Source of the DNA: Trichostrongylus colubriformis
Lineage: Eukaryota; Nematoda; Chromadorea; Rhabditida; Trichostrongylidae
Assembly: GCA_963978905.1 (NCBI GenBank)
Contig: OZ022257.1
Location: 51,974,873-52,038,872, forward strand
Direction: 5' to 3'
DNA: 64,000 nt
A program made the position numbers and the translations under genes. A model generated the notes under the pieces. That model saw only the letters and a list, made by a program, of their open reading frames with translations, ran no database searches and was not told the DNA's origin. Positions 34,701 to 40,544 of the stretch are shown here, piece by piece (position 1 is the stretch's first letter; every line of letters begins with the position of its first letter).

Positions 34701-35476
34701 GCAGTGCGAATGAAAAAAAATCAATCCTTATTCTCGAGTAGCACACTTTGGGGGTGGGGTAATTGGAAAAAAATAAATAACATTTATTGGTGTGTAGTAG
34801 CGGCAGATGCGACAAATTCTGTGCGAAATCCACGTTCACACTTTGCGCACCGGCGCCGTCGGCAAAATCATGTGCGCGCCGCTAACCACGGCGGTACTCC
34901 GGTGACACACTCCGTTTGTAGAACGCTTGACCCAACCACACAACAGTATAATGATTGTGGCGAGAGCCCACGTATTCGAATTCGAATCTCGGCGTAGTGC
35001 CATACTATTCGAATTTCACATTCGATTCCGTGGGCTCCCGCCACGTTTATAATAGCGTAGTATGGTTGGATCGAGACAGAGCGCGTCACCGGAGTGCCGC
35101 CGTAGTCGGCGGCAGGCACATGATTTTGCCGCCGTCACCGTCGGTGTCGGCGCCGGTGCGTAAAAAAGGAACGCTAAAAGTATACCCCAACATTCACTTT
35201 TGTCCTCTACACCGAGCGGTCGATTTTCCCTAACGTTCCCCTACCACAAATAGTAACTCACGAGCGGGCAGACATTAGGGCCGACAACTACACACACTAA
35301 GTAGGTAGTTTATATAATAGAGAGGTAATCCCAGTTGTTTATTGCTACAACTAGGAGCTTACCTGATAAGTAAACGAAAACTTGCAATTCGTTTGCATAT
35401 TGCAACCTTCTGGCACAGATAGACAGCCTTTTGTTTTGCCACAGTCTGGAGACGCATAAGCTCCATGTAAAAGAAC
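4657..35476 (-). CDS. Gene 1: DOMON plus cytochrome b561 membrane protein with Lys-rich tail
   Basis: Minus-strand exons: 35363-35476, 33384-33476, 25848-25940, 22806-22873, 21967-22055, 21759-21791 (tentative), 18551-18666, 17600-17716, 15625-15710, 15424-15503, 14183-14310, 8975-9073, 6764-6982 and 4657-4701. They sum to 1380 nt (459 residues) with consistent phase and GT-AG limits. Residues 1-152 form a Cys-rich DOMON domain (DCGKTKGC, then GYIAVGFS, then GDDMVVFC). Residues 153-338 form the b561 core with candidate haem His in AHC, CHR, SIHS and LLHG. Residues 339-459 form a Lys/Glu-rich cytosolic tail. In this family DOMON is extracellular, and the b561 core binds two haems and passes electrons across the membrane, as in ferric-chelate-reductase-1-like proteins; the electron donor and acceptor here are unknown. 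The signal-peptide exon was not found. The introns hold an LTR retrotransposon and many smaller elements. Paralog: gene 2 (50787-63788). Confidence 0.82.
4890..5060. repeat. Fold-back repeat with GGGTCC...GGACCC arms
   Basis: TTGGTTGGGTCCTAAAGCG pairs with CGCTACAGGACCCAACTAA about 50 bp further on. Similar fold-backs with TAATCG next to the arm occur at 43985-44360 and 47785-48030, so this is probably a diverged member of one non-autonomous family. Confidence 0.45.
5358..6450. repeat. Inverted repeat (about 185-bp arms) around a tRNA-like segment
   Basis: The sequence at 5358-5545 returns inverted at about 6258-6450 (for example GCATCCTGAAGCGAGTTACG against CGTAACTCGCTTCAGGATGC). In the spacer, the minus strand at about 6168-6235 reads like a tRNA head: TGGCTCAATGGTAGTGC fits the A box, but the B box has decayed. 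A related head (TGGCTCACTGATAGCGC) followed by a similar body occurs at 37545-37800 on the plus strand. It may be a second tRNA-derived SINE family present in head-to-head copies. It lies in the last gene 1 intron. Confidence 0.5.
6764..6982 (-). CDS. Gene 1, Lys/Glu-rich tail exon with 22-residue tandem repeat
   Basis: Open 73-codon exon, phase 0 at both ends, with acceptor TTTCTAG and donor GTGAGC. It begins VDSKELVSLESKQSKEDIRI; the block DSKEL-SLESKQSKEDIRIKG occurs twice as an almost perfect 66-bp DNA repeat. The C-terminal part (LLSGEEIRSKEGNMKGQSKD) is likewise highly charged. There is no hydrophobic stretch, so it should be cytosolic and probably disordered. The link to gene 1 rests on strand, order and phase, not on homology to gene 2, which lacks this tail. 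Confidence 0.7.
7676..7694. repeat. Poly-C tract
   Basis: Uninterrupted run of C following CCACCCCT. Similar C or G runs occur near 17919, 18268, 21835, 25100, 35630, 36125, 36320 and 57467. Lengths may be unreliable in the assembly. Confidence 0.7.
7932..8611. mobile_element. Palindromic mariner-derived element, lineage 2, copy 1
   Basis: TA-flanked, with ends GGGTCTGTGCAGAATAAATG and CATTTATTCTGCACAGACC. Its two halves are inverted copies. The right arm encodes PLPHPAYSPDLSLTDYLFSG, which aligns with the mariner transposase motif YSPDLAPSDYHLF, so both arms derive from the 3' end of a mariner. Ends and protein differ from the element at 1958-2635, so this is a separate lineage; its second copy is at 32713-33370. 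It lies in a gene 1 intron. Confidence 0.85.
8975..9073 (-). CDS. Gene 1, first cytosolic tail exon
   Basis: 33 codons, phase 0 at both ends, acceptor TTTTTAG, donor GTCAGT. It begins FVREDKSKPKKVEKPKDRQL. Very basic and without hydrophobic stretches. It follows the last b561 helix exon (14183-14310) in matching phase and continues into the repeat-bearing tail exon. Confidence 0.65.
9803..9890 (-). pseudogene. GIY-YIG endonuclease fragment
   Basis: The minus-strand translation CQTCNAMYIGGTGRRLAVRI followed by QEHLA matches the core of retroelement GIY-YIG endonucleases: a CxxC pair, YIGxTxR, then RIxEH. An in-frame stop follows shortly after, so it is a fossil. Confidence 0.65.
10568..11000. 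mobile_element. Palindromic TTAA element, 433 bp, copy 1
   Basis: Starts TTAAAGGAATCGTCCACGG and ends CCGTGGACGATTCCTTTAA. The halves are inverted copies over almost the whole length, with a short unique centre around 10765-10800. The TTAA flank is typical of piggyBac-type insertion. The long open frames on both strands are a by-product of the palindrome. The element at 57625-58057 has exactly the same length. It interrupts the Penelope-like region. Confidence 0.85.
11235..11705 (-). pseudogene. Retroelement ORF fragment (156 codons open)
   Basis: Open minus-strand frame containing LTRVTVLGDTQISSNALDFL and NPSFSRPHNINALTL. The pattern (…LG…LNP.FS….IN…) resembles a segment seen in nematode GIY-YIG retroelement polyproteins. 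Neighbouring GIY-YIG fragments support this. I do not recognise a catalytic motif in it. Confidence 0.45.
11715..11990 (+). pseudogene. GIY-YIG endonuclease fragment, C-terminal part
   Basis: Plus-strand translation gives LAIRIQEHL, then FYVKYRILTCENEISAKRVL, then NPGTINRNECLSITTDFL, broken by in-frame stops. The order R-x-EH, …E…A…, then NP…NR.ECL.IT. is that of nematode retroelement GIY-YIG domains. It faces opposite to the fragment at 9803-9890. Confidence 0.6.
12536..12945. repeat. Decayed relative of the palindromic TTAA element
   Basis: GAAGGAATCGTGCATGGAAAA at the left and TCGTTTTGTGCACGATTTTTTT at the right. The interior carries the family's GGACCGCATGCAAAG and CGTCCGCCGCGGTC blocks. 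The two halves are only partly complementary, so this is an old copy of the same or a sister family. Confidence 0.65.
13277..13590 (+). mobile_element. tRNA-derived SINE, copy 1
   Basis: The head reads as a tRNA relic: GGCGTAAGTGGTGTAGTGAC fits an A box region, TGCGGGGTTCAAATCCTGCA contains a perfect B box (GGTTCAAATCC) in a 5-bp T stem, and CAACGCC pairs with the first GGCG. The body (GGTATCAGACTCGCC, TTGTACATCG, CCGCAAGTTCATT, GTGGACCAAATCGC, GGAATGCGCGGCGCA) recurs at 58335-58545 on the minus strand. Pol III transcription is implied by the boxes; no LINE partner is visible. Confidence 0.75.
14183..14310 (-). CDS. Gene 1, b561 exon K (last core helices)
   Basis: Reads AAILIATANFHKMFNNSYIA then GTAFVIFISVSAQTILSFEL. 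Starts in the phase left by 15424-15503 and ends in phase 0 (donor GTGAGA). It corresponds to 51433-51564 of gene 2 and carries the hydrophobic segment that closes the b561 core. Confidence 0.8.
14732..15075. repeat. GC-rich dispersed repeat (GTGTGTGCAC...GTGCACACACCC)
   Basis: Ends GGTGTGTGCACTCATG and TAAGTGCACACACCC are roughly inverted. The inner block (CACTGCCTCGCTTGAAGGC) returns inverted at 42115-42350. Part-copies sharing GCAAAGCGAAAATTCGACA lie near 39330-39420 and 62240-62300, and a left-arm part near 24490-24560. No coding signal. Confidence 0.55.
15424..15503 (-). CDS. Gene 1, b561 exon J with haem His
   Basis: Codes for CHPGTPRRIIFNLLHGGLGF then ASWTCA; 80 nt, the same length as gene 2 exon 52869-52948. 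The His of LLHGGLGF aligns with IIHGFFGFG of gene 2, the fourth conserved b561 haem ligand. Acceptor ATTTGCAG, donor GTGCGT. Confidence 0.88.
15625..15710 (-). CDS. Gene 1, b561 exon I with haem His
   Basis: Codes for NWRPGSIHSLLGVIACTIAW then IQPFNAIF; 86 nt, the same length as 53381-53466. The His of SIHSLLG is the third expected haem ligand. The acceptor is TTAAG rather than CAG, as in gene 2. Confidence 0.88.
15931..17239. mobile_element. 1.3-kb TA-flanked fold-back element
   Basis: Ends TACAGTTAGTGCCGTAAGGG and CTTACGGCACTAACTGTA. The two arms (about 630 bp each) are inverted copies through almost the full length, meeting near 16585, where CTGCTCGGC and GCCGAGCAG form a terminal hairpin. 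The GC-rich inner part (CGATCGACGTGCATGGC) differs sharply in composition from the AT-rich outer arms. No transposase fragment is seen. TA flanks suggest a Tc1/mariner-type mobiliser. It lies in the gene 1 intron between exons I and H. Confidence 0.85.
17600..17716 (-). CDS. Gene 1, b561 exon H with haem His
   Basis: Codes for CHRALNLLGIFGSLIGIFCM then IIANEWQWRGPVPGRSPEL; 117 nt, phase 0 at both ends, the same length as 53534-53650. CHRALN matches FHRTLN in gene 2 and supplies the second haem His. Confidence 0.9.
18117..18290 (+). repeat. GC-rich minisatellite, about five units
   Basis: The unit is roughly TTAGACAGCCCGCGTCTGCG plus GGGCGGGG, about 28-35 bp, repeated about five times with drift and ending in a G-run near 18268. 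It lies in the gene 1 intron between exons H and G. G-runs spaced through the array could form G-quadruplexes (inference). Confidence 0.75.
18551..18666 (-). CDS. Gene 1, b561 exon G (first core helix)
   Basis: Codes for ILMTISWMIFLSTGMLFAGN then KEGPCPSKMVLGQKLWFQ; 116 nt, identical in length and phase to 54041-54156. Gene 2 has LFARHMKGHCP where this has LFAGNKEGPCP, so an Arg-His pair after the first helix is lost. Confidence 0.88.
19107..19279. repeat. Small fold-back element with CT-rich centre
   Basis: AGTCCATTTCAGAAACACTG and GATTGGGCGTGTCC on the left return inverted as GGACACGCCCAATC and TTCGAAATGGACT on the right. The centre is a CTCTCAC-rich stretch. About 170 bp, intronic in gene 1. 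Confidence 0.7.
20003..20043 (+). repeat. Strong hairpin at the edge of the tandem duplication
   Basis: TGCTAGTCAC-T-CCCACT pairs with AGTGGG-C-GTGACTAGCA around a 7-nt loop. Only the right half of the stem recurs at the start of the second unit (20688), so the duplication breakpoint falls inside this hairpin. Confidence 0.7.
20011..21240 (+). repeat. Recent tandem direct duplication, about 0.55-0.68 kb units
   Basis: 20011-20687 is repeated at 20688-21240 with almost no mismatches (for example TTAATTTACC against TTAATTCACC). The first unit is longer because a 103-bp block (20441-20543) is itself tandemly repeated from 20544, with a further short duplication around 20605-20630. Open frames in both units are identical but resemble nothing I know. 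It lies in a gene 1 intron. Confidence 0.9.
21759..21791 (-). CDS. Gene 1, tentative exon F (DOMON-b561 linker)
   Basis: Codes for EDFQKFFMAH with a split codon completing AHC across the next junction. It lies between exons E and G, fits both phases, and KFFMAH aligns with KLMVAHG of gene 2 exon 58698-58754. Weak points: the acceptor (GCCGAG) is poor, the exon is 24 nt shorter than in gene 2, and the conserved Gly after His becomes Cys. The true exon may lie elsewhere. Confidence 0.4.
21967..22055 (-). CDS. Gene 1, DOMON exon E
   Basis: Codes for QLLNPDRPELFKLTSSYYIL then FASGGFVND; 89 nt, the same length and phases as 59053-59141 (QRLDPNQNNLYNLNSTYYIL). It forms the last strands of the DOMON fold. 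Acceptor TTCTGTTCAG, donor GTGCGT. Confidence 0.88.
22806..22873 (-). CDS. Gene 1, DOMON exon D
   Basis: Codes for NSTDVQEVTESTEQDGGIYC then AM and a split codon; 68 nt, the same length as 59953-60020. GGIYCAM matches GGLLYCAI of gene 2. Acceptor AATGTTCAG, donor GTAAGT. Confidence 0.85.
23627..24358. mobile_element. Palindromic mariner-derived element, lineage 1, copy 2
   Basis: Same ends (TAGGTTGATCG / CGATCAGCCTA) and same inverted arms as 1958-2635. The minus-strand arm ends GVSLIDKETRAKLEELGWDT. It differs by a 26-bp direct duplication (23925-23950 and 23951-23976, GTGTGGAACCGTGTCCCAAC plus 6 nt). Intronic in gene 1. Confidence 0.85.
25848..25940 (-). CDS. Gene 1, DOMON exon C
   Basis: Codes for GDDMVVFCARSEVFVFGGLA then KTRKKPVVVIL; 93 nt, phase 0. 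GDDMVVFCA is shared exactly with gene 2 exon 60373-60468 and directly follows the GFS…M motif of the previous exon. Acceptor TCGTTCAG, donor GTGAGT. The intron upstream of this exon holds the LTR retrotransposon. Confidence 0.88.
26025..26165 (+). repeat. Dispersed AT-rich repeat, one of about four partial copies
   Basis: Shares the order CCTATAAG…TTGGGCA…ATGTGCA…TGTGCAGATTG.CCCCTC with about 36800-36935 and 40858-40990. A shorter part recurs at about 60735-60790. No ends or coding signal recognised. Confidence 0.45.
26464..26468. repeat. Target-site duplication, left
   Basis: GAAGC directly abuts the left LTR and recurs at 30986-30990 after the right LTR. A 5-bp duplication is usual for Ty3/gypsy integration. 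Confidence 0.85.
26469..26616 (-). repeat. 3' LTR (148 bp) of the Ty3/gypsy element
   Basis: Read on the minus strand it begins TGTTATGG and ends TAACA. It differs from the other LTR at only two positions that I can see (C/T near 26494 and A/G near 26566). It contains CGAGGTGT-TTATAT-ACACCTCG, a palindrome around a TATA-like core. Confidence 0.92.
26617..26626 (-). other. Polypurine tract
   Basis: AAGGGGGAGG on the minus strand directly next to the 3' LTR, the expected plus-strand primer for reverse transcription. It overlaps no ORF; pol ends at 26639. Confidence 0.85.
26639..28627 (-). pseudogene. pol: pol, RNase H and integrase part
   Basis: 662 open codons, in frame with the upstream pol part but cut off from it by a TAA. 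RNase H: catalytic Asp near residue 55 (ADASEYGIG), TDHKPLLAIF near 121. Integrase zinc finger: H280, H283 (HDGHPGTTRM) with C313 and C316 (CRNCQEM). Catalytic core: D344 (HADFAGPVDG), D398 (VTDNGPQF), E434 (SNGQAERF). A GPY/F-like region follows (TGQILKRYGNRLYDV). The tail after about residue 600 is Pro/Thr/Leu-rich and ends LMVDPKKKTYA. The start given is the first Met after the stop, not a true initiation site. Confidence 0.92.
28646..30382 (-). pseudogene. pol: gag C-terminus, protease and reverse transcriptase part
   Basis: 578 open codons. Residues 1-115 continue the gag capsid region (FRRRFECLKIQYDHQDFNSY). A basic stretch follows (NKKKKRRNFKNKQDQRIKRK), but no CCHC zinc knuckle is seen in frame. 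The protease DTG is at 198-200. Reverse transcriptase: RLCADFSTGLN near 391, LPFGVKSAPGIF near 463 and YLDD at 491-494. The ORF ends at a TAA shortly after FLGMLNY. Codons open upstream of the first Met belong to the same frame, so the Met at 30382 is not a natural start. Confidence 0.92.
30396..30815 (-). pseudogene. gag: gag, N-terminal part
   Basis: 139 codons from the first ATG 22 nt inside the 5' LTR. The N-terminus is a Gln/Lys/Glu-rich helix with a short repeat (ECMQKQQEKTLEFMQKQQKE), probably a coiled coil. The capsid-like part follows (DRFNFDAENGKTFDIWYTRF). The frame ends after a shift near 30440-30460; the downstream frame resumes gag-like sequence (PKTPSDLSWDEAIATM). Confidence 0.85.
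30818..30835 (-). other. Candidate primer-binding site
   Basis: TGGATCAGGCCGAAGAAC on the minus strand begins two bases inside the 5' LTR with the TGG expected to pair with a tRNA CCA end. I did not identify the tRNA. Confidence 0.4.
30838..30985 (-). repeat. 5' LTR (148 bp) of the Ty3/gypsy element
   Basis: Same length and ends (TG…CA) as 26469-26616. The minus strand contains GTATATAAAC, a likely TATA box, inside an 8-bp inverted repeat. The CAACACT-free remainder shows no clear polyadenylation signal that I can assign. Confidence 0.92.
32033..32523. mobile_element. 491-bp element with perfect 22-bp inverted ends and TTAA flanks
   Basis: TTAAAGGCACACCACGCGAT at the left and ATCGCGTGGTGTGCCTTTAA at the right are exact reverse complements. 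The interior is not palindromic and has no transposase. The TTAAAGG end is shared with other TTAA elements here (10568, 55812, 61662), suggesting a common piggyBac-type mobiliser. Intronic in gene 1. Confidence 0.8.
32713..33370. mobile_element. Palindromic mariner-derived element, lineage 2, copy 2
   Basis: TA-flanked inverted arms as in 7932-8611. The minus-strand arm encodes PHPPYSPDLSLTNYHLFPVL and then LRQKKFAETMQVENAIVDFI, a mariner transposase C-terminus. Its right end lies only 13 bp from gene 1 exon B. Confidence 0.85.
33384..33476 (-). CDS. Gene 1, DOMON exon B
   Basis: Codes for VDGEYLNMEVYGTPTVRNGY then IAVGFSYDNIM; 93 nt, phase 0, the same length as 63139-63231. NGYIAVGFS…M is the DOMON signature, and the Met is a candidate axial haem ligand in this fold. 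Acceptor TTTTGCAG, donor GTAGGT. Confidence 0.9.
33998..34555 (+). mobile_element. TTAA-type element, family B, copy 1
   Basis: Left end CAAAGGCAGCATTAGGGGAA is roughly inverted at the right (CCCCTAATGCTGTCTTC). The interior (GTCGAGATGCCCAGTAACAG, GGATGGAAATGGCC) is shared with 61662-62179. A minus-strand fragment of the same family lies near 53768-53900. Confidence 0.65.
34845..35162. repeat. GC-rich fold-back repeat
   Basis: CCGGCGCCG…CAAAATCATGTG on the left returns inverted as CACATGATTTTGCCGCC…CGGCGCCGG. The inner parts (GTACTCCGGTGACAC / GCGTCACCGGAGTGCCG and GAGCCCACG / CGTGGGCTC) also pair. A diverged half lies near 41710-41870. Confidence 0.7.
35363..35476 (-). CDS. Gene 1, first identified exon (A), Cys-rich DOMON start
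   Basis: Codes for VLLHGAYASPDCGKTKGCLS then VPEGCNMQTNCKFSFTYQ; 114 nt, phase 0. The four Cys pattern matches gene 2 exon 63678-63788 (SSCGAMKGC…PPGC…NCQIQFSYQ). VLLHGAYA looks like the end of a signal peptide, so one more upstream exon with the start codon is expected but was not found. Confidence 0.87.
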
Positions 35477-37091
35477 CTGAAAGATTTATGACTTCTGGAT
35501 CGGTGGACCAAAGATTCCATTCTTGAATCGTTCAGATTTTAGAAAAATTCAGCACTCATAAGAAGCTCGCGATTTAAAAACATCAGGATGGTGAACGAGA
35601 GGAAATATTCGGTGCTAATGTAGTTGGGGGGAGGGGGGGGGGCACGCAGCGAAGACAGGGAGCTCGCCCAATCCTCTGCTTATCTGCGCTTTCTCATCGA
35701 GAGAGCGTGCAGTGGCGCAAACTATAGCTCTTGTTACCATGGCTAGTTAGTCTCCCATAAGGAGTTTATTGAAAACATACACAGCGGATTGAGTGCTTGT
35801 GATCAAACCTGAAGGACAAGATACGTCGACGCCACGGCCTTAAAGATGACCTGTGGGACGACCACTTCTTCGAAGTTTTGTGGAAGTGGTAGTATAACAG
35901 CGAAAATCTTTTGTACGAACCATGGCGGATCATTTCCATCCAGTATCCCATCCGTTAGAACTGCGGCACCTCATACTGATTTTGGGTGACCCAACGGCCC
36001 CTTTACAAGAAAACACACCAAGATTTGCTGACGTTTGACATATTAATAAATAGATTTCTTTCGTGATGACAATTGTAGTACGGTTTCGAGTGAGGAACGA
36101 CAGTGCAACAATGAGTGCTCTCCCCCCCCCCCCCCAACTACATTAGTATATCCCTTTACCCTCCTTAGCAGGCAAATGTGGAAAAGAAAAAAGGATAGAG
36201 ATTTTTGAACCGGGGCTGTTTCCTTACACTACTCGAGGCTGGTTGGTGCGCCGTCTCACCCTTCTCGGCCTTCTAGCCCTGCTTGGAGACGCAACGCAGA
36301 CCAACTACTGCAGTGCCCACTCCCCCCCCCTTCCCTCCCCCACTACATTAGTATTCGTTTCAAAACAAATATTCGAGGTTAGAAGAGGCAATCGCTAGCG
36401 AAATTCGGGTTGAAAAGAGAGACGTCGTTTCTGTTCGCATCTCCCGCGCATCATTGTGAATTCTACACACGAACTTTCCGAGTTACTCGCTGTAGGAGAC
36501 GTCATTTGTTGTTTCGTAGGGTGTATTTCATTCATTGATGGCAATGTGTATTAAGTGAAACAACGAAGAGAAACAAGCAAGGGAAATAATGAAAGGGGAA
36601 ATAAGCGAGGGAGAAAAATGTGCTCATGATAGCAAAAAAAATCCAGTGAATTCACACTCAACGTCTCGGCACAGCTTTGTGTGTGCAACTGAACGAGCAA
36701 CAAGGGCGTAAAGTAAAAAATTGCCTCCTCCCGGTGTCTTTAATAAGGCGTCGACGCAATTAGGTGCGGGCATCCAACTGTGGACTAGAATTTTTGTCCA
36801 AGCTTATAAGCGGAGAGGCACGACTTGCCTCCTTCACTGAGGCATAGGCAGAAATATACGCTTGAATGTGCAGATTGACCCCTCAGCGGTTTCTTAGAGA
36901 TACTTGGGTGTGCAATTTTTATAAGACACTTCCCCTGCTATTCCTTCACTGCGATACCACCTTTAATAATTGGTTCTTCTAACAATGTGATCCATAAATG
37001 AAGCTGGAAGTAGTGTTGCTATGTGGGTCGATAGGTAAAGAAAGTCGAAGGACACGGTCAAAAAAAATCGAACAGCATCCAGTTATTCGAT

Positions 37092-37465
37092 AACTCAAAG
37101 GAATTGTGCACGGAAAAATGGGTTTTTCTGTTACCCATGTATTTGTGTCGTATTTGGTTAATAAGGGATGTAAGCAATGGTTCACGCGAAAAAGTGAGAA
37201 TGCGGTAAAGATACAGCCCCTCAAACTGGCGGTCGAGAGCGCGGGGCCTTTGAGTAAGCGCCCTATTCCGGCCTGCGCAGCATTGGAACGGAGAGACAAT
37301 TCACGTAATCTTCTCTCCCCACCATGCGTCTTTGACTGCGGAGGACGACGGGGCGGGCACTCACTAGAACCCCTCGACTGCCAGTGCGAGAAGCTGTACC
37401 TTTGCCGGCTCCTCACCTTTTCCCGTAGAATTTTGCATGTTTTCGTGCACGATTCCTTCAGGGAA
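37092..37465. repeat. Decayed palindromic TTAA element, right arm shortened
   Basis: AAGGAATTGTGCACGGAAAA at the left and TTTCGTGCACGATTCCTTC at the right. The interior has the family's CACGCGAAAAAGTGAGAATG and GACGACGGGGCGGGC blocks. Related to 57325-58183 and 12536-12945. Confidence 0.65.
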
Positions 37466-38188
37466 GACGAAATGGCACGGTCAAAGAGTAGGCAGTAGCA
37501 CCCAGTTCCTCGATAACCTCGAGGATTGCGTGTGCAGCAGCGATCACCGTGGCTCACTGATAGCGCGCTTGCTCTAGAGGTAGTGAACGGTGGGTTTGCT
37601 CCTCTATTAAAATTTAGATGGATCAAGCCTAGCCAAGTACCACGTCAGTGAGTCATGGCAAAGGGAATTTATCCCTAATACTCGCTTCGGAAAGCTGTTC
37701 TGGAAATTTTGTTCCTAACTTTGTGATCAGCATTCGAGACCCTATCGATTCACGCAGTTCTCAATCTAATGTTTCACGGAAGGTGAAACCCTTTCCTGGT
37801 AAGACAGTTGACGTGGAGCTGTGACGTGGCGGTCAAACGCCCCACATGACGCCCTCCTTGTGATAAGAAATGACCTTCTGCCTTCATGAGTTAACAGAAA
37901 GGCTTGTTAAAAGAACGGAATGCTCCTTTCACCAACTTGTGCGCAAGAAACACAGCTTACGAGGATATGCACACACGTGAGGATTTCGCACCATGACGAT
38001 CGGCGTGCGACGCGGTTTGTGCGTGTGAGCTGTGCGCGGCGCTAGACTTGGGTTTATTGTTAGAGTGATTACACGGTAATGCTAAGGGCACCATACACCA
38101 GCGAAATGCAAGGAAAGCCTCGTTTCTAGGGCTTTTGAGAGTCCCGGTTTTTTCGTTTCTTGCGTGCTCATCAGCATCCCCGAAATCT

Positions 38189-38503
38189 TCACGAAACGTG
38201 ATAATCCACAGAGATTATCGTAAGCTGTTCCTTTGAAAGCTCGGGAAAGGAACATAAGCAAAAATGGGAACGACGTTCTCTGTGAACGATCATTCGATTT
38301 CTGAGAAGATGATCCGTGGCGAAACTGGATTGAAAAAGCCTTGGGGTAGAATTGCTACCTCGTCGTGGTTGAAGGCGCACTTCGCGCTTAAAGACACCAG
38401 AAGGGGGTAATTTTGGCTTACTGTAGAACAGACGTAGTGTGGGCGAGTTTGAGTGGCCGCCATTGCACAAACTCGCCAATTTGACGCCTTGGCATGGTGC
38501 CAA
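38189..38503 (-). other. Unrecognised open frame of 104 codons
   Basis: Reads, in part, VKLASLCNGGHSNSPTLRLF and SNSTPRLFQSSFATDHLL. No family recognised, no flanking splice signals checked as convincing, and no second copy in the window. It may be chance or a fragment of an unknown repeat protein. Confidence 0.2.
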
Positions 38504-38936
38504 AAGGAGATGCTTCTATTATGATTTTGTTTTTCCTTTACTTTTTACTTTGTTCTTTTTTATGTTGTTTCTAGATGTACTTACATAAATGCTAATGTAG
38601 TTGGGAATGGCCGCTCCACTGCGCTGGGAGCCAGGTGCTACAACTAACGTTGGCCCACGGCCCGTCTCCTACAGCGAACAACTCGGAATGGATGCGCTGG
38701 TGCGAATGGGATGCGAATACACACCGCAGCGTCCGCTTTCGAGTCCCGGTTTTTTCGCCTATTATCGCTTCTAACCTTGAGTGTTCGTTACAAAATGCTC
38801 ATTTCTTTGCATCTTCCTCTTGTTTCGGACCCCCTTCCGGTTCCTTTAACCGATGGGTCAATCTACCGTTTTGGAACAGTAGATCCTTAGGTAACTAACC
38901 AGGTTGCACCATTTCGGGTCGCCACGGTGCCCTACC

Positions 38937-39047
38937 ACGGCGCTACACCTGCTCGAACCCACTCCTATGCCATCCATTTTGCTCAGTCGACTAATGAGGC
39001 AGCTTAAGTGGGAGACGTTGAAGTGGGTTCGAGCACGTGTAGCGCCG
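38937..39047. repeat. Inverted repeat, 26-bp arms
   Basis: CGGCGCTACACCTGCTCGAA followed by CCCACT pairs with AGTGGGTTCGAGCACGTGTA followed by GCGCCG about 55 bp downstream, with one mismatch. Confidence 0.7.
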
Positions 39048-40135
39048 CCGTGTGCGCGTGTACACTTATGTCAAATTTTCGTGCGGCGAGCGGCGCCGCA
39101 GATCCTTTTGCGTGTGATTACGTACATTGCAACACTCCCTTTAGAGTTTCACGCCCCAATTAAATATTTCTTGATTAGGATTGTTATCATGTAGTGCTAG
39201 CGCTTCTTCTATTTTTTGTCTTACTATTTTGTCTTTTTAGGGCACAAAAGTTATTGTTTTAGATGATGATTAAACAACTATTTCACAAAGGACCTCCATG
39301 GTATCAGCCCCCGCGTCCTGTGCGCAACTCAAAGCGACAGCTGCAAGCTGTCCTGTTGGCGCCGCGAGTGCGATGTCGCAAAGCGAAAATTCGACATAAG
39401 TCTACACACCCACGCCATGATAGCGCACCTTGTCGACACGAAAAGGTGCAGCCTGACTAGTTACTCGAGAATCTGCTGCTCCAAAAACGTAAGTCGACCC
39501 ATCCGATCATTGCGAAGTTTGCCTTTAATTTTCGAACTATAGTGCTTCGCTGGCCGCGTAGCTCCGCGTTCTCGGCTGGCTAATGTGTGGCAAGTGTTCC
39601 AACGAATGGTATGGGGTCAGAACATCCATGACTGAGTTCGTTCGGCAAGTCGGTTGATTAACCGCCGGTCTCGAGATTTCAACTACGTAGTTGGTCTGAA
39701 AGATAAAGGAAAAAAGAGATAAGGATATGTAAAACTGCTAACATAATCTATTTGAATACATTTTTAAGCAGATCATCAGGTTACAACTTTTTTCATGATT
39801 CACATCATCAGATACGAGCGGATGAGATATATGGAACAGGAGGGTTGAAAGGTAATTGATGTAGACTTTTATAACATGAACAATAAAATGAGAATGCTAA
39901 TTTCATCGTTTTTGGCAGGTACACTGCAGCGATGACATGATCGGCCGAGATAGCTCGCCGTCTGCATCTACCCTTCAGCGGCTAGTAATGCAGAGCAGGT
40001 TCAAGGGAGGTAGTGAAGAGGAAGACCTATTTCTCGCATTTTCGGCCGTTTCATCCATTTCTTTCTGTACTGTTGCACTACTCAGAGCCTGTCCCTCATA
40101 TTCAACATTAATCGGTCAAAACTACTCAATTCTAT

Positions 40136-40544
40136 GACATAAGGGCACAGGGAAGGATAAATATGGAAGATTGTGGAATATGAAAGTAGGAGTACTTGCT
40201 TAGCAGTGTAACTGTAGAGAAAGAATGAAATAAAACGACAAAAAGGCGAGAAACAGGAGGCTGAAAACTCCCTTCGCTCTCGTGCCCCTCTGCGTCACTA
40301 GCCCGGAATAGATAGCAGACGGGTGAGCGGCAAGATCAGCCGGCTCCGAAGATGTCGCCGGTAACTTGTCTGGCTGATGAACTGCAGAACGACACGCCGC
40401 GATGGGCATCGTAATAAATCTCCAAGCCGTAATTTTTCAACGCGAGTTTCTCAGCATATCACCCTTTCTCATTTGGAAGATTTGCTCCCAGAAAACATGT
40501 ATCCCCAGTGCTCACTTTCTCCTTATCCCTCTCGATGCCTTTAA
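40136..40544 (+). mobile_element. TTAA-type element, family A, copy 2
   Basis: Uninterrupted copy: GATTGTGGAATATGAAAGTA…TAGCAGTGTAACTGTAGAG, then CCTCTGCGTCACTAG, ending GATGCCTTTAA. It shows what the target of the LTR retrotransposon looked like before insertion. Confidence 0.7.

Noticed and set aside
35766..35951. Minus-strand open frame followed by AATAAA
   Set aside because: Neither this frame nor the alternative frame matches a family I know, and no splice partners were convincing.
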